From: Thalassobaculum fulvum | Lineage (GTDB): Bacteria > Pseudomonadota > Alphaproteobacteria > Thalassobaculales > Thalassobaculaceae | DNA length: 64,000 bases | Assembly: GCF_014652915.1 (NCBI RefSeq) | Contig: NZ_BMZS01000006.1 | Span: 186,001 to 250,000 of the forward strand | Direction: 5' to 3' | Shown here: piece by piece, positions 33,479-41,484 of the stretch | How the letters are laid out: each line of letters begins with the position of its first letter | How positions within the stretch are numbered: position 1 is the first letter of the stretch | Translations under genes and position numbers: made by a program | The notes under the pieces: generated by a model | The model's database searches: none | The model's input: the letters and a program-made list of their open reading frames with translations, nothing else | Told to the model about the DNA's origin: nothing

Positions 33479-34276
33479 TCAGGAACCGGCGCCGCCCGGC
33501 GCCCGTCCGGTTCCGAGATCGGCAGCGACCATGTCGGCGAAGGCGCGCAGGAACGCCTCGCGCCGCTCGTGCAGATAGAAGTGACCGCCGGGGAACCGCC
33601 GCATCGCAAATCCTCCGGTTGTCAGCTCCTCCCAGGCTTCGAGGCCGTCCGCCGTGGCCCGCGCGTCGTCCACGCCGCCGAACGCGGTGATCGGTACTGC
33701 GAGCGGCGGCTCGGTGGCGAAGCCGTGACGCTCCAGCACCGTCAGGTCGGCCCGGATGACCGGCAGGAACAGCGCCATCAGCTCCGGCTCCGCCAGGATC
33801 GCCGCCGGCAGCCCGCCGAACCGGCGATTCAGCTCGGCGACCAGTTCGTCGTCGGGCAGGACATGCAGCGGCGCCTCGGCGGTCGGCACGGTCGGGGACC
33901 GGCGGCCGGAGACGTACAGCCGTTCCGGCGCCGGCAGGCCGCGGCGCCGCAGCTCACGCGCCAGCTCGAAGGCGACCAGCGCGCCCATGCTGTGGCCGAA
34001 GAACGCGAACCGCCGGTCGAGATACGGTTCGACGGCGGCGACCAGCCGTTCCAGCAGGGTCGCCATGTCGGCGACCGGTGGCTCGGCGATCCGGCCCTCC
34101 CGGCCCGGCGGCTGGACTGCGAGCACGTCAACGCCGTCCAGCGCCGCCGGCCAGTGGAAGTAGCTGGATGCGGCACCGCCGGCATGCGGGAAGCAGAACA
34201 GCCGGACCGCGGCCTGCGGACGCGGCCGGACGCGCGCGAACCATTGGCTCTGCGGTCCCAGTCCATCCATCGGCAT
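33479..34276 (-). CDS. Type II thioesterase of the PKS cluster
   Basis: Free-standing alpha/beta-hydrolase thioesterase of the GrsT/RifR type, 265 residues from the ATG at 34276. Such enzymes remove stalled or misloaded acyl groups from carrier domains in the cytoplasm. Visible features are FPHAGGAASSY near the N-terminus, the nucleophile elbow GHSMGA (Ser near 95), an acidic residue in FGGVDD, and the catalytic His in GGHFYLH. GGAGGG lies six bases before the ATG at 34276, which decides the start over a TTG at 34291. It is followed after 25 nt by the trimodular PKS on the same strand, so the two are surely co-transcribed. It is not expected to release the final product, which should leave from the end of the NRPS outside the window. 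Confidence 0.93.
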   Translation of the reverse strand: MPMDGLGPQSQWFARVRPRPQAAVRLFCFPHAGGAASSYFHWPAALDGVDVLAVQPPGREGRIAEPPVADMATLLERLVAAVEPYLDRRFAFFGHSMGALVAFELARELRRRGLPAPERLYVSGRRSPTVPTAEAPLHVLPDDELVAELNRRFGGLPAAILAEPELMALFLPVIRADLTVLERHGFATEPPLAVPITAFGGVDDARATADGLEAWEELTTGGFAMRRFPGGHFYLHERREAFLRAFADMVAADLGTGRAPGGAGS

Positions 34277-34334
34277 CGCGTCCCTCCGCAACCTCAGGCG
34301 GCGCCCGCTCCCCGCGCGACGGTATCACGCTGCC

Positions 34335-34375
34335 GCCCGCGCCATAAATTACATTCCGGACGCATCGATACGACT
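34335..34375 (-). promoter_or_regulatory. AT-rich patch, possible PKS operon promoter
   Basis: The 118-bp gap between the free ACP gene and the thioesterase gene holds a locally AT-rich stretch around CCATAAATTACATT, unusual in this cluster and placed about 60-100 nt before the thioesterase ATG. On the minus strand a TAATTT-like -10 can be read, but no good -35 stands at the right distance. It could be an internal promoter for the megasynthase genes. Confidence 0.25.
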
Positions 34376-34394
34376 CTTCGTTGCAGCACGCCGA

Positions 34395-34643
34395 TCAGGC
34401 ACCCGTGGCGAGCTGGCGATCGACCAGCCCGGCCAGCTCGCCCACATTCCTGACCGTGTAGGCGTCACGCCTCGGCAGGACGATGTCGAAGCGTTTCTCG
34501 ACGGCGTTGATGATCATCAGATGCGCCAGGGAATCCCACAGCGGCAGGGTCGCAGAGCATGTATCCGCATCGATCTCGGCGCGATCGACGTCGAGGGTCT
34601 CCGCCACCACCGCGCACACCGTCTCGAACCGTTCCGCGCTCAC
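34395..34643 (-). CDS. Free-standing acyl carrier protein
   Basis: Small discrete carrier protein of 82 residues with the 4'-phosphopantetheine site in WDSLAHL (Ser near 37) inside the four-helix carrier fold. It starts at GTG 34643 with GGAGG five bases upstream and lies 13 bp after the MBOAT gene, so the two are probably translated from one message. Carrier protein plus MBOAT recalls the DltC/DltB pair, in which the carrier feeds an acyl group to the membrane enzyme; no DltA-like ligase is seen here. Two roles are possible: supplying an acyl group for O-acylation by the neighbouring MBOAT, or carrying the starter unit passed to the loading ACP of the trimodular PKS. The sequence does not decide between them. 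Confidence 0.88.
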   Translation of the reverse strand: MSAERFETVCAVVAETLDVDRAEIDADTCSATLPLWDSLAHLMIINAVEKRFDIVLPRRDAYTVRNVGELAGLVDRQLATGA

Positions 34644-34656
34644 GCCCGCCTCCAGC

Positions 34657-36057
34657 TCAAAACCCCTGGTAGATCAGCACCGGCACGTCTCCCTGCCGGA
34701 CCAGCAGATAGTAGGCGATGGCGACGACCTGGGCGACGCCGGCCGCCATGACGATTCCGTCACGCCGGGCAACGGCCTCGAGCCGTCCGCAGGCGATCCC
34801 GACGCCGGTAAGCGAACCGATGCCGGCGGCGACCGCGATCGCCGCCACCACCACGCCCACGGCCTCGGCGACGCCGCCGGCTCCGAGCTGTGCCGCGGTC
34901 GCGGCGACGACGCCCAGATCGGCCCACAACAGGACCAGGGCGAGCGCGAACCAGGACAGCGCCAGGGTCCGGGCGGCGACGCCGTACCAGCGCCGGGCCA
35001 TCAGCGCGCCGTAGCCGCGCCGCCCGAGCCGCTGCAGCATCCAGACCTGCCAGGCCTTGTTCAGGCTGACCCCGAGGCCGAGCAGCAGGCCGTAGGCCAC
35101 GAAGGTGGCGCTGGTGCCGTGCCACACGCCCATGACGAAGAACGTCAGGAAGTACCCGACCGCCCCGAGCCAGGGTACCGCGGCCGGCCGGTCGACCACC
35201 CGCAGCAGCTCCTTGGTCGCCGGGTTGAACAGGTAGAACTTGAACCACTCGGACAGGGTGATGTGCCAGCGCGACCAGAAGTCCAGGAAGTTGCGGGCCA
35301 GCCACGGCCGGTCGAAGTTCTCCGGGATCTCCAGCCCCAGCAGCCGGCCGAGGCCGACGACCACCCCCATGTAGCCGGCGAAGCTGGCGTAGAGGTGGAG
35401 GCTGAAGGCCAGGGCGGCGAGGCCGAAGGCGATGCCGCCGCTCGCCGACCGGCAGGCCAGGAACCCCTGGTGGGCGAGCCCGGCGACCACGATCACCAGG
35501 AAGGCGCCCTCGAGCACCCGGCGCATGCCCTCGTGGACCGCGTCCTCGGTCGGCGGGGACATCGGCTCGGCGAGCTGCGGCGCCAGGTGCTCGTAGCGCT
35601 GGATCGGGCCGGCCAGCAGGTTCGGGAAGAACAGCAGGTAGCCGAGATAGCCGCGGACCCCGATCGGCTCGGTCAGCTCGCCCTGGCCGACGTCGACCAG
35701 CAGGTGGACGAGCCGGAACATCACGTAGGACAGGCCGAGCAGCACCACCGGCTCCGGCCGCGGCAGGCCGAGCGCCACGTCGTTCTCGCCGAGCAGCCAG
35801 AACAGCGTCACCGCCGCCGCGACCGCCGCCGGCAGAACGCCGGGGCGCCGGACCGCGACCACTGCGCGCAGCAGGGCGAAGCCGGCGGCCACGAACACCG
35901 CCATCCCGGCCAGCGAGATCAGGTCGAGCGCCGCCGCCGCGAATCCCAGGCTGGCGACCAGCAGGATCAGGTCGCGCCGCACCCGGCCGCGCAACGCGTG
36001 CACCGCGACGACGGCCAGGAAGGCGACGGCGAGGAAGACCGGCGAGACGACGGTCAT
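34657..36057 (-). CDS. MBOAT-family membrane O-acyltransferase
   Basis: Polytopic inner-membrane protein of 466 residues in the AlgI/DltB branch of the MBOAT family. Family marks are LLFFPNLLAGPIQRYEHL, WSRWHITLSEW and the catalytic His in MGVWHGTS. About ten or more hydrophobic segments are spread along the protein. The chosen start is ATG 36057, just before the first membrane segment; upstream in-frame sequence is Arg/Pro-rich and overlaps the intergenic repeat. No clear ribosome binding site precedes it. Relatives move acyl groups from a carrier protein to a hydroxyl acceptor at or across the membrane. Its tight coupling to a carrier gene and its place in a PKS gene cluster suggest acylation of the polyketide or of an exported precursor; this is inference. 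Confidence 0.9.
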   Translation of the reverse strand: MTVVSPVFLAVAFLAVVAVHALRGRVRRDLILLVASLGFAAAALDLISLAGMAVFVAAGFALLRAVVAVRRPGVLPAAVAAAVTLFWLLGENDVALGLPRPEPVVLLGLSYVMFRLVHLLVDVGQGELTEPIGVRGYLGYLLFFPNLLAGPIQRYEHLAPQLAEPMSPPTEDAVHEGMRRVLEGAFLVIVVAGLAHQGFLACRSASGGIAFGLAALAFSLHLYASFAGYMGVVVGLGRLLGLEIPENFDRPWLARNFLDFWSRWHITLSEWFKFYLFNPATKELLRVVDRPAAVPWLGAVGYFLTFFVMGVWHGTSATFVAYGLLLGLGVSLNKAWQVWMLQRLGRRGYGALMARRWYGVAARTLALSWFALALVLLWADLGVVAATAAQLGAGGVAEAVGVVVAAIAVAAGIGSLTGVGIACGRLEAVARRDGIVMAAGVAQVVAIAYYLLVRQGDVPVLIYQGF

Positions 36058-36105
36058 GCGGGGGAGTGGTTCATGGAGGCGAGCCCGCCGGCCGACGGGC
36101 CCTGC

Positions 36106-36223
36106 ATGGGTCCCGGCTCTCCGCGGCTGCGCCGCTGCGGCCGGGATGAGGTTCGGGGGGCAACCGTCTTCCAACCCTCATCCCGGACCGGCGCGCCGCA
36201 GGCGTGGCGGAGCCGGGACCCAT
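36106..36223. repeat. Intergenic palindromic element, copy A
   Basis: Two inverted arms of about 46 bp. The left arm runs from ATGGGTCCCGGCTC to CCGGGATGAGG and the right arm from CCTCATCCCGG to GAGCCGGGACCCAT. Each arm is itself a hairpin. It fills the gap between the radical SAM and MBOAT genes and may act as a transcript-stabilising or partial terminating structure inside the operon. Related copies occur near 45.9, 47.0, 47.2 and 54.0 kb. Confidence 0.8.
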
Positions 36224-36255
36224 CGGGCGATCCTGCGCGCGAACCCGGGACACGG

Positions 36256-37863
36256 TCACTCGGCGGCGACCGCCGCATCGGCCGGCTTGCCGAGCGATCG
36301 CAGCTGCGCCTTCATCAGGCCGTTGATCTCGTCCTGCTCGCGCCGGATCTCGGGGAAGGACAGGCCCTGGTCGTACAGGTAGGCCATGTACCAGAGGCTG
36401 GTGTCCGGATCGACGTGGGTGCTGGTGTCGATCGACTGGAACAGCTCCAGCTTGATCTCGGCGGCACGGTCGTGGGTCATGGTGTCGTGCGCCCACTTGC
36501 CGCCGTCGCCGGTCAGGCCGTACCGCTCGCGCTGCTCGTGCACCAGCGTGTGCGGCATGTAGTAGAATTCCTTGAGCGAGTAGTAGCGCACGCCGTTGTC
36601 GCGGATGAAGTCCACGTTCTCCTGCACGGTCGCGTCGGTCTCGCCCGGGAAGCCGAGCACGAAGGCCGCCAGGTAGTCGATGTCGTATTTGTTGAGCAGC
36701 TGCACGCCCTTGGCGAACTGCGCGCCGGTCGCCCGCTTGTTCATGTTCTTCAGGATCCGGTCGCTGGCCGACTCGATGCCGAGGTAGACCCCGCGGCAGC
36801 CGGAATCCTTCATCATCGCCATCACCTCCTCGGTCACGTACTGCACCCGCAGGAACGAGAACCATTCGAAGGGGTAGTCGGCGAAGATCCTGACCAGTTC
36901 CTTGAAGCGGTGCGGCGGCACGTTGAAGGTGTCGTCGATGAAGATCACGCGGTCGACGCCGGGGATCCGCATGACCGAGTCGAGATGCGCCCGCACCGTG
37001 TCTGCGTCCACGGTCTTCCAGGGCCCGGCGGTGGTCGGGTAGGAGCAGAACGCGCAGGAGAACGGGCAGCCCGCCGCCGTGCGGATCTGGATGGTGCGGT
37101 TCAGGAACGGCATCTCCAGCCGGTCCCAGGTCGGCGGCACGTCGGAAAGCGCCAGCAGCGGCGTGTTCCACTGCGTCCCGGTCGCCGCGAACGCGCCGGT
37201 CTTCAGCGCGCCGTCGATCCAGGCGAGGTTGTTCACGGTGTCGGGGCTGCGCCCGGCCCGGCGGGCCAGCAGCAGGTCGCGCAGGTCGGGCTCGGAGTTG
37301 AAGGCGTGCAGCACGTAGCGGAAGCCGTATTTCCGCATCCGCGCCTCGAACGCCGCCGGGCTCTGGTGGATGGTCTCGGCATTGGCGAAGGCGCCGCCGA
37401 GCACGATGTCCATGTCCGGGTCGAGGCCGCGCAGCCGCTTGGCGACGCCGCCGACCTCCTTCCAGGACAGATAGAAGGTGGAAGACAGCCCGACCAGCGG
37501 CGGCGTCGCGCAGTCGCGATACGCCTCCTCGAACCAGTCCCACTCGGAATCCAGGTTGTTGATCAGCCGCACCCGCAGGCCGAACTGCGCCAGGTAGTTG
37601 GCGAGGTGGACGCCCGCCATCGAGGCGAGGTTCCAGATGTTGTACATGCCGCGCCGTTCCGGGTAGCTGGCGTCGGCAAAGTATTTCCCGAAACGCTTGT
37701 GGTTCAGGTAGTCGAGGTGCGACCGGAACCGGCCGCCGTGGTGCACCATGCGCGGGTAGACCAGCGACTTGTAGAGGTCGAGCCGGTCCAGCGGCAGGTC
37801 CCCGAAGCCCTCGTAGTCGACGACGTTGGACTGGGTCACCAGGATCAGATCGAGGTCAGCCAT
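36256..37863 (-). CDS. Cobalamin-binding radical SAM protein
   Basis: 535 residues from ATG 37863, chosen because GAGG precedes it and the ORF upstream is Arg/Pro-rich non-coding-like sequence. The N-terminal half (about 60-200) has the look of a B12-binding Rossmann domain (MAGVHLANYLAQFGLRVRLI, GLSSTFYLSW, VLGGAFAN). The radical SAM domain follows with the cluster motif CPFSCAFC near residue 300 and IDDTFN, VYLGIESAS and FVLGFPGET. Many enzymes of this architecture are methyltransferases acting on unactivated carbon or phosphorus, and some resemble the PhpK group; the substrate cannot be read from sequence. It is the most upstream gene of a same-strand run leading into the PKS genes, so it may prepare the starter unit or methylate the chain. 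Membership of the cluster is inferred from position. Confidence 0.88.
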   Translation of the reverse strand: MADLDLILVTQSNVVDYEGFGDLPLDRLDLYKSLVYPRMVHHGGRFRSHLDYLNHKRFGKYFADASYPERRGMYNIWNLASMAGVHLANYLAQFGLRVRLINNLDSEWDWFEEAYRDCATPPLVGLSSTFYLSWKEVGGVAKRLRGLDPDMDIVLGGAFANAETIHQSPAAFEARMRKYGFRYVLHAFNSEPDLRDLLLARRAGRSPDTVNNLAWIDGALKTGAFAATGTQWNTPLLALSDVPPTWDRLEMPFLNRTIQIRTAAGCPFSCAFCSYPTTAGPWKTVDADTVRAHLDSVMRIPGVDRVIFIDDTFNVPPHRFKELVRIFADYPFEWFSFLRVQYVTEEVMAMMKDSGCRGVYLGIESASDRILKNMNKRATGAQFAKGVQLLNKYDIDYLAAFVLGFPGETDATVQENVDFIRDNGVRYYSLKEFYYMPHTLVHEQRERYGLTGDGGKWAHDTMTHDRAAEIKLELFQSIDTSTHVDPDTSLWYMAYLYDQGLSFPEIRREQDEINGLMKAQLRSLGKPADAAVAAE

Positions 37864-37955
37864 GCGTCGCCTCGTCCTCGGTGCGGGTGCCGCCTTCGCG
37901 TTGCACGAACGGCGGTCGGGGAACGGCGGTCGGGGCCGGCGGGGCCACGCCCGAA

Positions 37956-37984
37956 GTTCACCGGCCATCCGCCCTCGTGTCAAT
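37956..37984 (-). promoter_or_regulatory. Possible promoter upstream of radical SAM gene
   Basis: On the minus strand a perfect -35 TTGACA (37984-37979) is followed at 17-18 bp by a weak -10 (GTGAAC or TGAACT). It stands about 95-120 nt before the radical SAM ATG and just after the VOC gene stop, a good place for the main promoter of the PKS run. The -10 match is poor. Confidence 0.35.
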
Positions 37985-38004
37985 GTTCGCGCAAAACGCG
38001 CAGC

Positions 38005-38358
38005 TCAGGCGACTGACCAAACCGCCAGCTCGTAACCGTCCGGATCGAGGAAATGGAACCGCCGGCCGCCGGGAAACTCGAAGACCGGCCGGGCGATCGT
38101 TCCGCCAGCGGCCTCGACCCGGCGGAGCAGGTCGGCGAGATCGTCGCCGTACAGCACGACCAGCGGGCCGCCGGGCCGCGGCGGCGTCAGGGTGGTGAAC
38201 CCGCCCTTCATGCGGCCGTCGGAGAACTCGCAGTATTCCGGCCCGTAATCCGTGAAGGTCCAGCCGAAGGCCCCGCCGTAGAACGCCTTGGCGCGGGCGA
38301 TGTCGGCGACGCCGAACTCGACGTAGTCGATCCGCCGGTCGCTGTCGGTTGCCGTCAT
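38005..38358 (-). CDS. VOC-fold (glyoxalase/bleomycin-resistance-like) protein
   Basis: Compact 117-residue vicinal oxygen chelate protein with two beta-alpha-beta-beta-beta units. The opening RIDYVEFGVADIARAKAFYG, the central GGFTTLTP and the closing FHFLDPDGYELAVWS are typical; Glu in YELAVW is a usual metal ligand. Members act as lyases, dioxygenases or drug-binding proteins, and the sequence does not tell which. It is transcribed toward the PKS operon and divergently from the MAPEG gene. A role as a self-resistance protein for the neighbouring PKS product is conceivable because drug-binding VOC proteins occur in such gene clusters, but only proximity supports it. Confidence 0.88.
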   Translation of the reverse strand: MTATDSDRRIDYVEFGVADIARAKAFYGGAFGWTFTDYGPEYCEFSDGRMKGGFTTLTPPRPGGPLVVLYGDDLADLLRRVEAAGGTIARPVFEFPGGRRFHFLDPDGYELAVWSVA

Positions 38359-38464
38359 GATCGCCTCACCGGATGTCTCGATGCGGACACTGTGCCTCCC
38401 ACCCGATCCGGAGTCCAGAACAAATCAGGAACAATCGACCGTCGGTCGAGGCGATCGTCGGAGA

Positions 38465-38494
38465 TTGACTAATCTACCTTCTAGTAGGTAAATT
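38465..38494 (+). promoter_or_regulatory. Promoter with TetR-type operator palindrome
   Basis: TTGACT (38465-38470) and TAAATT (38489-38494) form a sigma70-like promoter with an 18-bp spacer about 40 nt before the MAPEG start codon. The spacer holds TACCTTCTAGTAGGTA (38475-38490), a 16-bp palindrome with a single mismatched pair and of the form bound by many TetR/AcrR repressors. A bound dimer would block the -10 element. The third gene of the operon encodes a TetR protein, so autoregulation is the simple reading. Confidence 0.7.
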
Positions 38495-38535
38495 TCGCTC
38501 GTCCACCACGGAACGGCCTCGACAGGGAGACGGAT

Positions 38536-38937
38536 ATGACCACCGAGCTGTACTGGATGACGTTGACGGTGCTGATGACGGCGCTGTTCTGGGTGCCCTA
38601 CATCCTCAACCGCATGGCGGTCCGGGGTCTCGGCGCGACCCTGTCCGCCGAGCTGCCGGAGCGCGGCGAGCCGCAGGCGGCCTGGGCGCAGCGCGCCGCC
38701 AAGGCGCACACCAACGCGGTCGAGAACCTGGCGATCTTCGTCCCGGCGGTGCTGGTCGCGCACGCGCTGGCGATCTCGACCCCGGCGACCCAGGCGGCCG
38801 CCGTCGTCTACTTCTTCGCCCGCCTCGCGCACTTCGTGGTGTACAGCGCCGGCATCCCGGTGGCCCGCACGCTGGCCTTCGCCGCCGGCTGGGCGGCGCA
38901 GGTCGTGATCATCGCCTCGATCCTCGGCTGGCTGTGA
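38536..38937 (+). CDS. MAPEG-family membrane protein
   Basis: 133-residue integral membrane protein of the MAPEG superfamily (membrane-associated proteins in eicosanoid and glutathione metabolism). Four hydrophobic segments are visible, and the cytoplasmic loop carries the family signature around AQRAAKAHTNAVENLAIF. Bacterial members are usually annotated as glutathione-dependent detoxification proteins, often without proven activity. ATG 38536 has AGGGAG ten bases upstream. It is the first gene of a three-gene operon with an SDR protein (10-bp gap) and a TetR regulator, under a promoter with a TetR-like operator. That suggests an inducible response to an electrophile or drug. Confidence 0.9.
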   Translation: MTTELYWMTLTVLMTALFWVPYILNRMAVRGLGATLSAELPERGEPQAAWAQRAAKAHTNAVENLAIFVPAVLVAHALAISTPATQAAAVVYFFARLAHFVVYSAGIPVARTLAFAAGWAAQVVIIASILGWL

Positions 38938-38947
38938 GGCAGGTGCC

Positions 38948-39667
38948 ATGACCGTCCGCCCGATCACCCTGATCGCCGGCATCGGCGAAGGCCTCGGCGT
39001 CAGCCTCGCGGCCGCGTTCGCGGCCGACGGCCACGACGTCGTCGGGTTGTCGCGGTCGGACCGCGCCACCGGCCCGGCGACCGAGGCGGTGGCCGTCGCC
39101 GCCGGCCGGTACAGCCACCTCGTCGTCGACCTGACCGACGTCGCCGCGACGGCGGCCGCGATCGCGCCGTTCGCCGACCGCGTCGAGGTGCTGGTCCACA
39201 CCGCGCACACGCTGCTGATCAGGCCGTTCCTGGAGACCGCGCCTGCCGAGTTCGAGGCGGTCTGGCGGACCGGCTTCCTGGGCGCCGTGCACGCGGCCCG
39301 CGCCGTGCTGCCGGCCATGGTCGAGCGCGGGAATGGCACGATCGTGCTGGCCGGCGCCACCGCCAGCGTGCGGGCCGGCGCCCGGTTCGCGGCCTTCGCC
39401 TCGGCCAAGTTCGCGCTGCGCGGGCTCGCCCAGTCGCTGGCCCGCGAGTTCGGGCCGGCCGGGATCCACGTCGCCCACCTCGTCCTGGACGGGCTGATCG
39501 ACGAGCCGCAGACCGACGGCCGGTTCGGCCCCGCTGGGGACGGTCCCACGGGGGACGGACGCATGGATCCCGACGCCATCGCCGCCGCCTGCCTGGCCCT
39601 GGCCCGCCAGCCGCGCTCGGCCTGGACCCAGGAGCTCGACCTGCGCCCCAGCACCGAGAAGTTCTGA
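38948..39667 (+). CDS. SDR-family protein lacking the catalytic Tyr
   Basis: Short-chain dehydrogenase/reductase fold of 239 residues. The cofactor loop reads AGIGEGLGVSLA, a variant of TGxxxGxG. At the YxxxK position it reads FASAKFALRG: the Lys is present but Tyr is replaced by Phe, and the Ser position is in AGATASV. Other SDR-like proteins share this FASAK variant, so it may be a subfamily with changed chemistry or a binding role rather than decay. It is the second gene of the MAPEG-SDR-TetR operon, ten bases after the MAPEG stop. Substrate unknown. Confidence 0.88.
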   Translation: MTVRPITLIAGIGEGLGVSLAAAFAADGHDVVGLSRSDRATGPATEAVAVAAGRYSHLVVDLTDVAATAAAIAPFADRVEVLVHTAHTLLIRPFLETAPAEFEAVWRTGFLGAVHAARAVLPAMVERGNGTIVLAGATASVRAGARFAAFASAKFALRGLAQSLAREFGPAGIHVAHLVLDGLIDEPQTDGRFGPAGDGPTGDGRMDPDAIAAACLALARQPRSAWTQELDLRPSTEKF

Positions 39668-39764
39668 ACCCGCCCGGCGGCCCCGATCGCGAGGAATTGA
39701 TCGCGGCCGCCGGCACGGGGTATTTGGAGCGTCAGGCACCTACCGCAGCACGGGAACCCGAGCG

Positions 39765-40385
39765 ATAACCACGCCCGCCAAAGCCCCGTCCCCGCGATCG
39801 AACACCGCAGCGGACATCCTCGACATCGCCGAGACGCTGATCCAGACGCGCGGCTACAACGCGTTCAGCTACCAGGACATTTCCGACGCCCTCGGCATCC
39901 GCAAGGCCAGCATCCACTATCACTTCCCGTCGAAGGCCGATCTCGGCCTGGCGGTGGTCGACCGCTACGCCGACCGCTTCGGCGCCGCCCTCGAGGTGAT
40001 CGCCGCCGACGACGGCCAGTCCGCGATGGCGATGCTCGACCACTATCTCGAGCCGTACCTGATATTCGCCGGCACTCCGGACCGGGTCTGCCTGTGCGGC
40101 GCGCTGGCCGGCGAGATGCCGGCGCTGCCGGAGCCGGTGCGCGACCGGGTCGCCCGGTTCTTCACCGAGCACCAGGCGTGGCTGGCGGCGACCCTGGAGC
40201 GCGGCCGCCGGCGCGGCGAGTTCGCCCTGCGCGACGACCCGGCCAAGATGGCCCGGCTGGTGTTCGGCGCCCTGCAGGGCGCGCTGCTGGTCAAGCGCAC
40301 CACCAACGACGCCTCGCAGCTGCACGACGTGATCGCCGTGCTGAAGCACGGGCTGACGGGCGGGACGGCGCAGCCGGCCGGCTGA
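39765..40385 (+). CDS. TetR/AcrR regulator, apparent ATA start
   Basis: TetR-family repressor of about 206 residues. The helix-turn-helix region is clear (FSYQDISDALGIRKASIHYH, then FPSKADLG), followed by a ligand-binding C-terminal half with CLCGALAGEMPALP. No ATG, GTG or TTG occurs in frame before the HTH; the first in-frame canonical start is GTG at 39954, which would remove the whole DNA-binding domain. The homologous N-terminus falls near ATA at 39765 (ATA ACC ACG CCC GCC). ATA is a rare Ile codon in such GC-rich DNA, so it may be a mutated or unusual start. If translation fails, the operon palindrome at 38475 would be unoccupied by this protein. Probably the local repressor of the MAPEG-SDR operon. 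Confidence 0.8.
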   Translation: MTTPAKAPSPRSNTAADILDIAETLIQTRGYNAFSYQDISDALGIRKASIHYHFPSKADLGLAVVDRYADRFGAALEVIAADDGQSAMAMLDHYLEPYLIFAGTPDRVCLCGALAGEMPALPEPVRDRVARFFTEHQAWLAATLERGRRRGEFALRDDPAKMARLVFGALQGALLVKRTTNDASQLHDVIAVLKHGLTGGTAQPAG

Positions 40386-40391
40386 ACGCGA

Positions 40392-40403
40392 CCCGGCGCC
40401 GGG
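40392..40403. terminator. Perfect GC palindrome between convergent genes
   Basis: CCCGGCGCCGGG lies in the 39-bp gap between the TetR stop and the HNH stop. A hairpin here could limit read-through in both directions, but no T tract follows, so it is not a standard intrinsic terminator. Confidence 0.3.
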
Positions 40404-40424
40404 CGCGCCCTAGCCCTTGAAGCC

Positions 40425-41345
40425 CTATCCCTTGAAGATCGTCTTGCGGTGATACCGAAGGTGCTTCGGGTTCGGCCGCTGGTCGTCGCGCGACGGGACG
40501 ATCAGACGGTTGTCCTCGTTGAACAGGCGGGTGACCGTCGGCGGCAGATGCCCTTCGGCGGTCAGGATCGTCAGGTCGTCGTCGATCGAGACCAGCCCGC
40601 GGTCGAACATCCAGTGCACGGTGCCCGACAGCGCAAGCCCGTTGCGTACGGAGTCCGAGCCGCCCGACGCGACGGGGCGGATGTGGGCTGCCTGCACCTC
40701 GGCGCGGCCACCGCCGTTGATGATGCGAATCCCGGTCATCGCACAGGTATTCCCGTAGGCAGACTTGACCGCGACGGCGAAGGCTGCGTCCCGGAACGGG
40801 CGCCGCACGACGCGCTCGACGATCGGCCGCTCGAAGGGCGTCTGGTCGGCTTCGGACAGCCCGCCCCTGGCCTCGCCGGCGGGAACGGCGGTCACCGTCG
40901 AGGCCGCCGTCTCGAACAGGGTCGTCGCAAAGCCCGCCTTCAGGACGAGATCGTATTCGAGCTCGGACATGACCCGCACGGCCCGGCCGAACATCCCCTT
41001 GCTGGTGCCGCCGTCGGGGCGCCGAAGGGCCCGCTCGTAGTAGTGGGTTCCTTCGCGGAACGGGACCGGATGATCGAACTCGAGGAAGTCGGCCACATAG
41101 GCGAAGAAGTGATCCTCGCGGTCAGGATCTCGCTCGATGCGAGTGACTCGCGCCGTCGCGAAATAGGCCTGCCGGCCGCCGCGGCTGTTCGCCCGCCCGG
41201 ACGTCCGCCGCGGCTCGTAGTAGACGATCCAATCGCCGACCACGGCTTCGACCTGCCGGAGATAGGTGCGCGGAAAGTGGTACCGCTCCTCCGGCAGGTC
41301 GTCGTAGTCCGGCTCGACCTTGGTCGTGAACACGCCCTTCGACAA
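40425..41345 (-). CDS. HNH endonuclease domain protein
   Basis: 306-residue protein with a C-terminal HNH_2-type nuclease domain. Key stretches are YGNTCAMTGIRI, EVQAAHIRPVASGG (His-Ile pair of the beta-beta-alpha metal site), DSVRNGLALSG (Asn) and VHWMFDRGL (final His). The N-terminal 180 residues (YDDLPEERYHFPRTYLRQV, DWIVYYEPRR) recur with this nuclease in putative restriction or DNA-processing proteins. The start appears to be TTG 41345, with a GTG four codons later as alternative. No methyltransferase or other restriction partner is adjacent, so it seems a solitary nuclease. The 3' end shows a short tandem copy: TTCAAGGG-TAG recurs just after the stop. Confidence 0.88.
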   Translation of the reverse strand: MSKGVFTTKVEPDYDDLPEERYHFPRTYLRQVEAVVGDWIVYYEPRRTSGRANSRGGRQAYFATARVTRIERDPDREDHFFAYVADFLEFDHPVPFREGTHYYERALRRPDGGTSKGMFGRAVRVMSELEYDLVLKAGFATTLFETAASTVTAVPAGEARGGLSEADQTPFERPIVERVVRRPFRDAAFAVAVKSAYGNTCAMTGIRIINGGGRAEVQAAHIRPVASGGSDSVRNGLALSGTVHWMFDRGLVSIDDDLTILTAEGHLPPTVTRLFNEDNRLIVPSRDDQRPNPKHLRYHRKTIFKG

Positions 41346-41484
41346 CGATCCCGCCCCGCCGCGATCCGCGCGGCCAGGCTAAGGCGACTGCAACCTTGAC
41401 GTCAATTTCCGGCTCGGCACGCAGGCAAGCGGACGGACCGGCGGGAACGCGCATCGTGCGCCCCCGCCAGCCCTCGGGCGGTCG

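Noticed and set aside
33454-33609. Upstream extension of the trimodular PKS by 52 codons
   Set aside because: It overlaps the thioesterase C-terminus and has no carrier-domain character; the ATG at 33453 fits the ACP start and a normal operon gap.
36058-36255. Short open frames between the radical SAM and MBOAT genes
   Set aside because: They lie within the palindromic repeat and have no ribosome sites or recognisable protein features.
39954-40385. Short TetR gene starting at GTG 39954
   Set aside because: It would lack the entire helix-turn-helix, which is clearly encoded upstream in the same frame.
40425-41345. HNH protein as part of a restriction or anti-phage defence island
   Set aside because: No methyltransferase, helicase or other defence gene is adjacent; neighbours are ordinary metabolic and regulatory genes.
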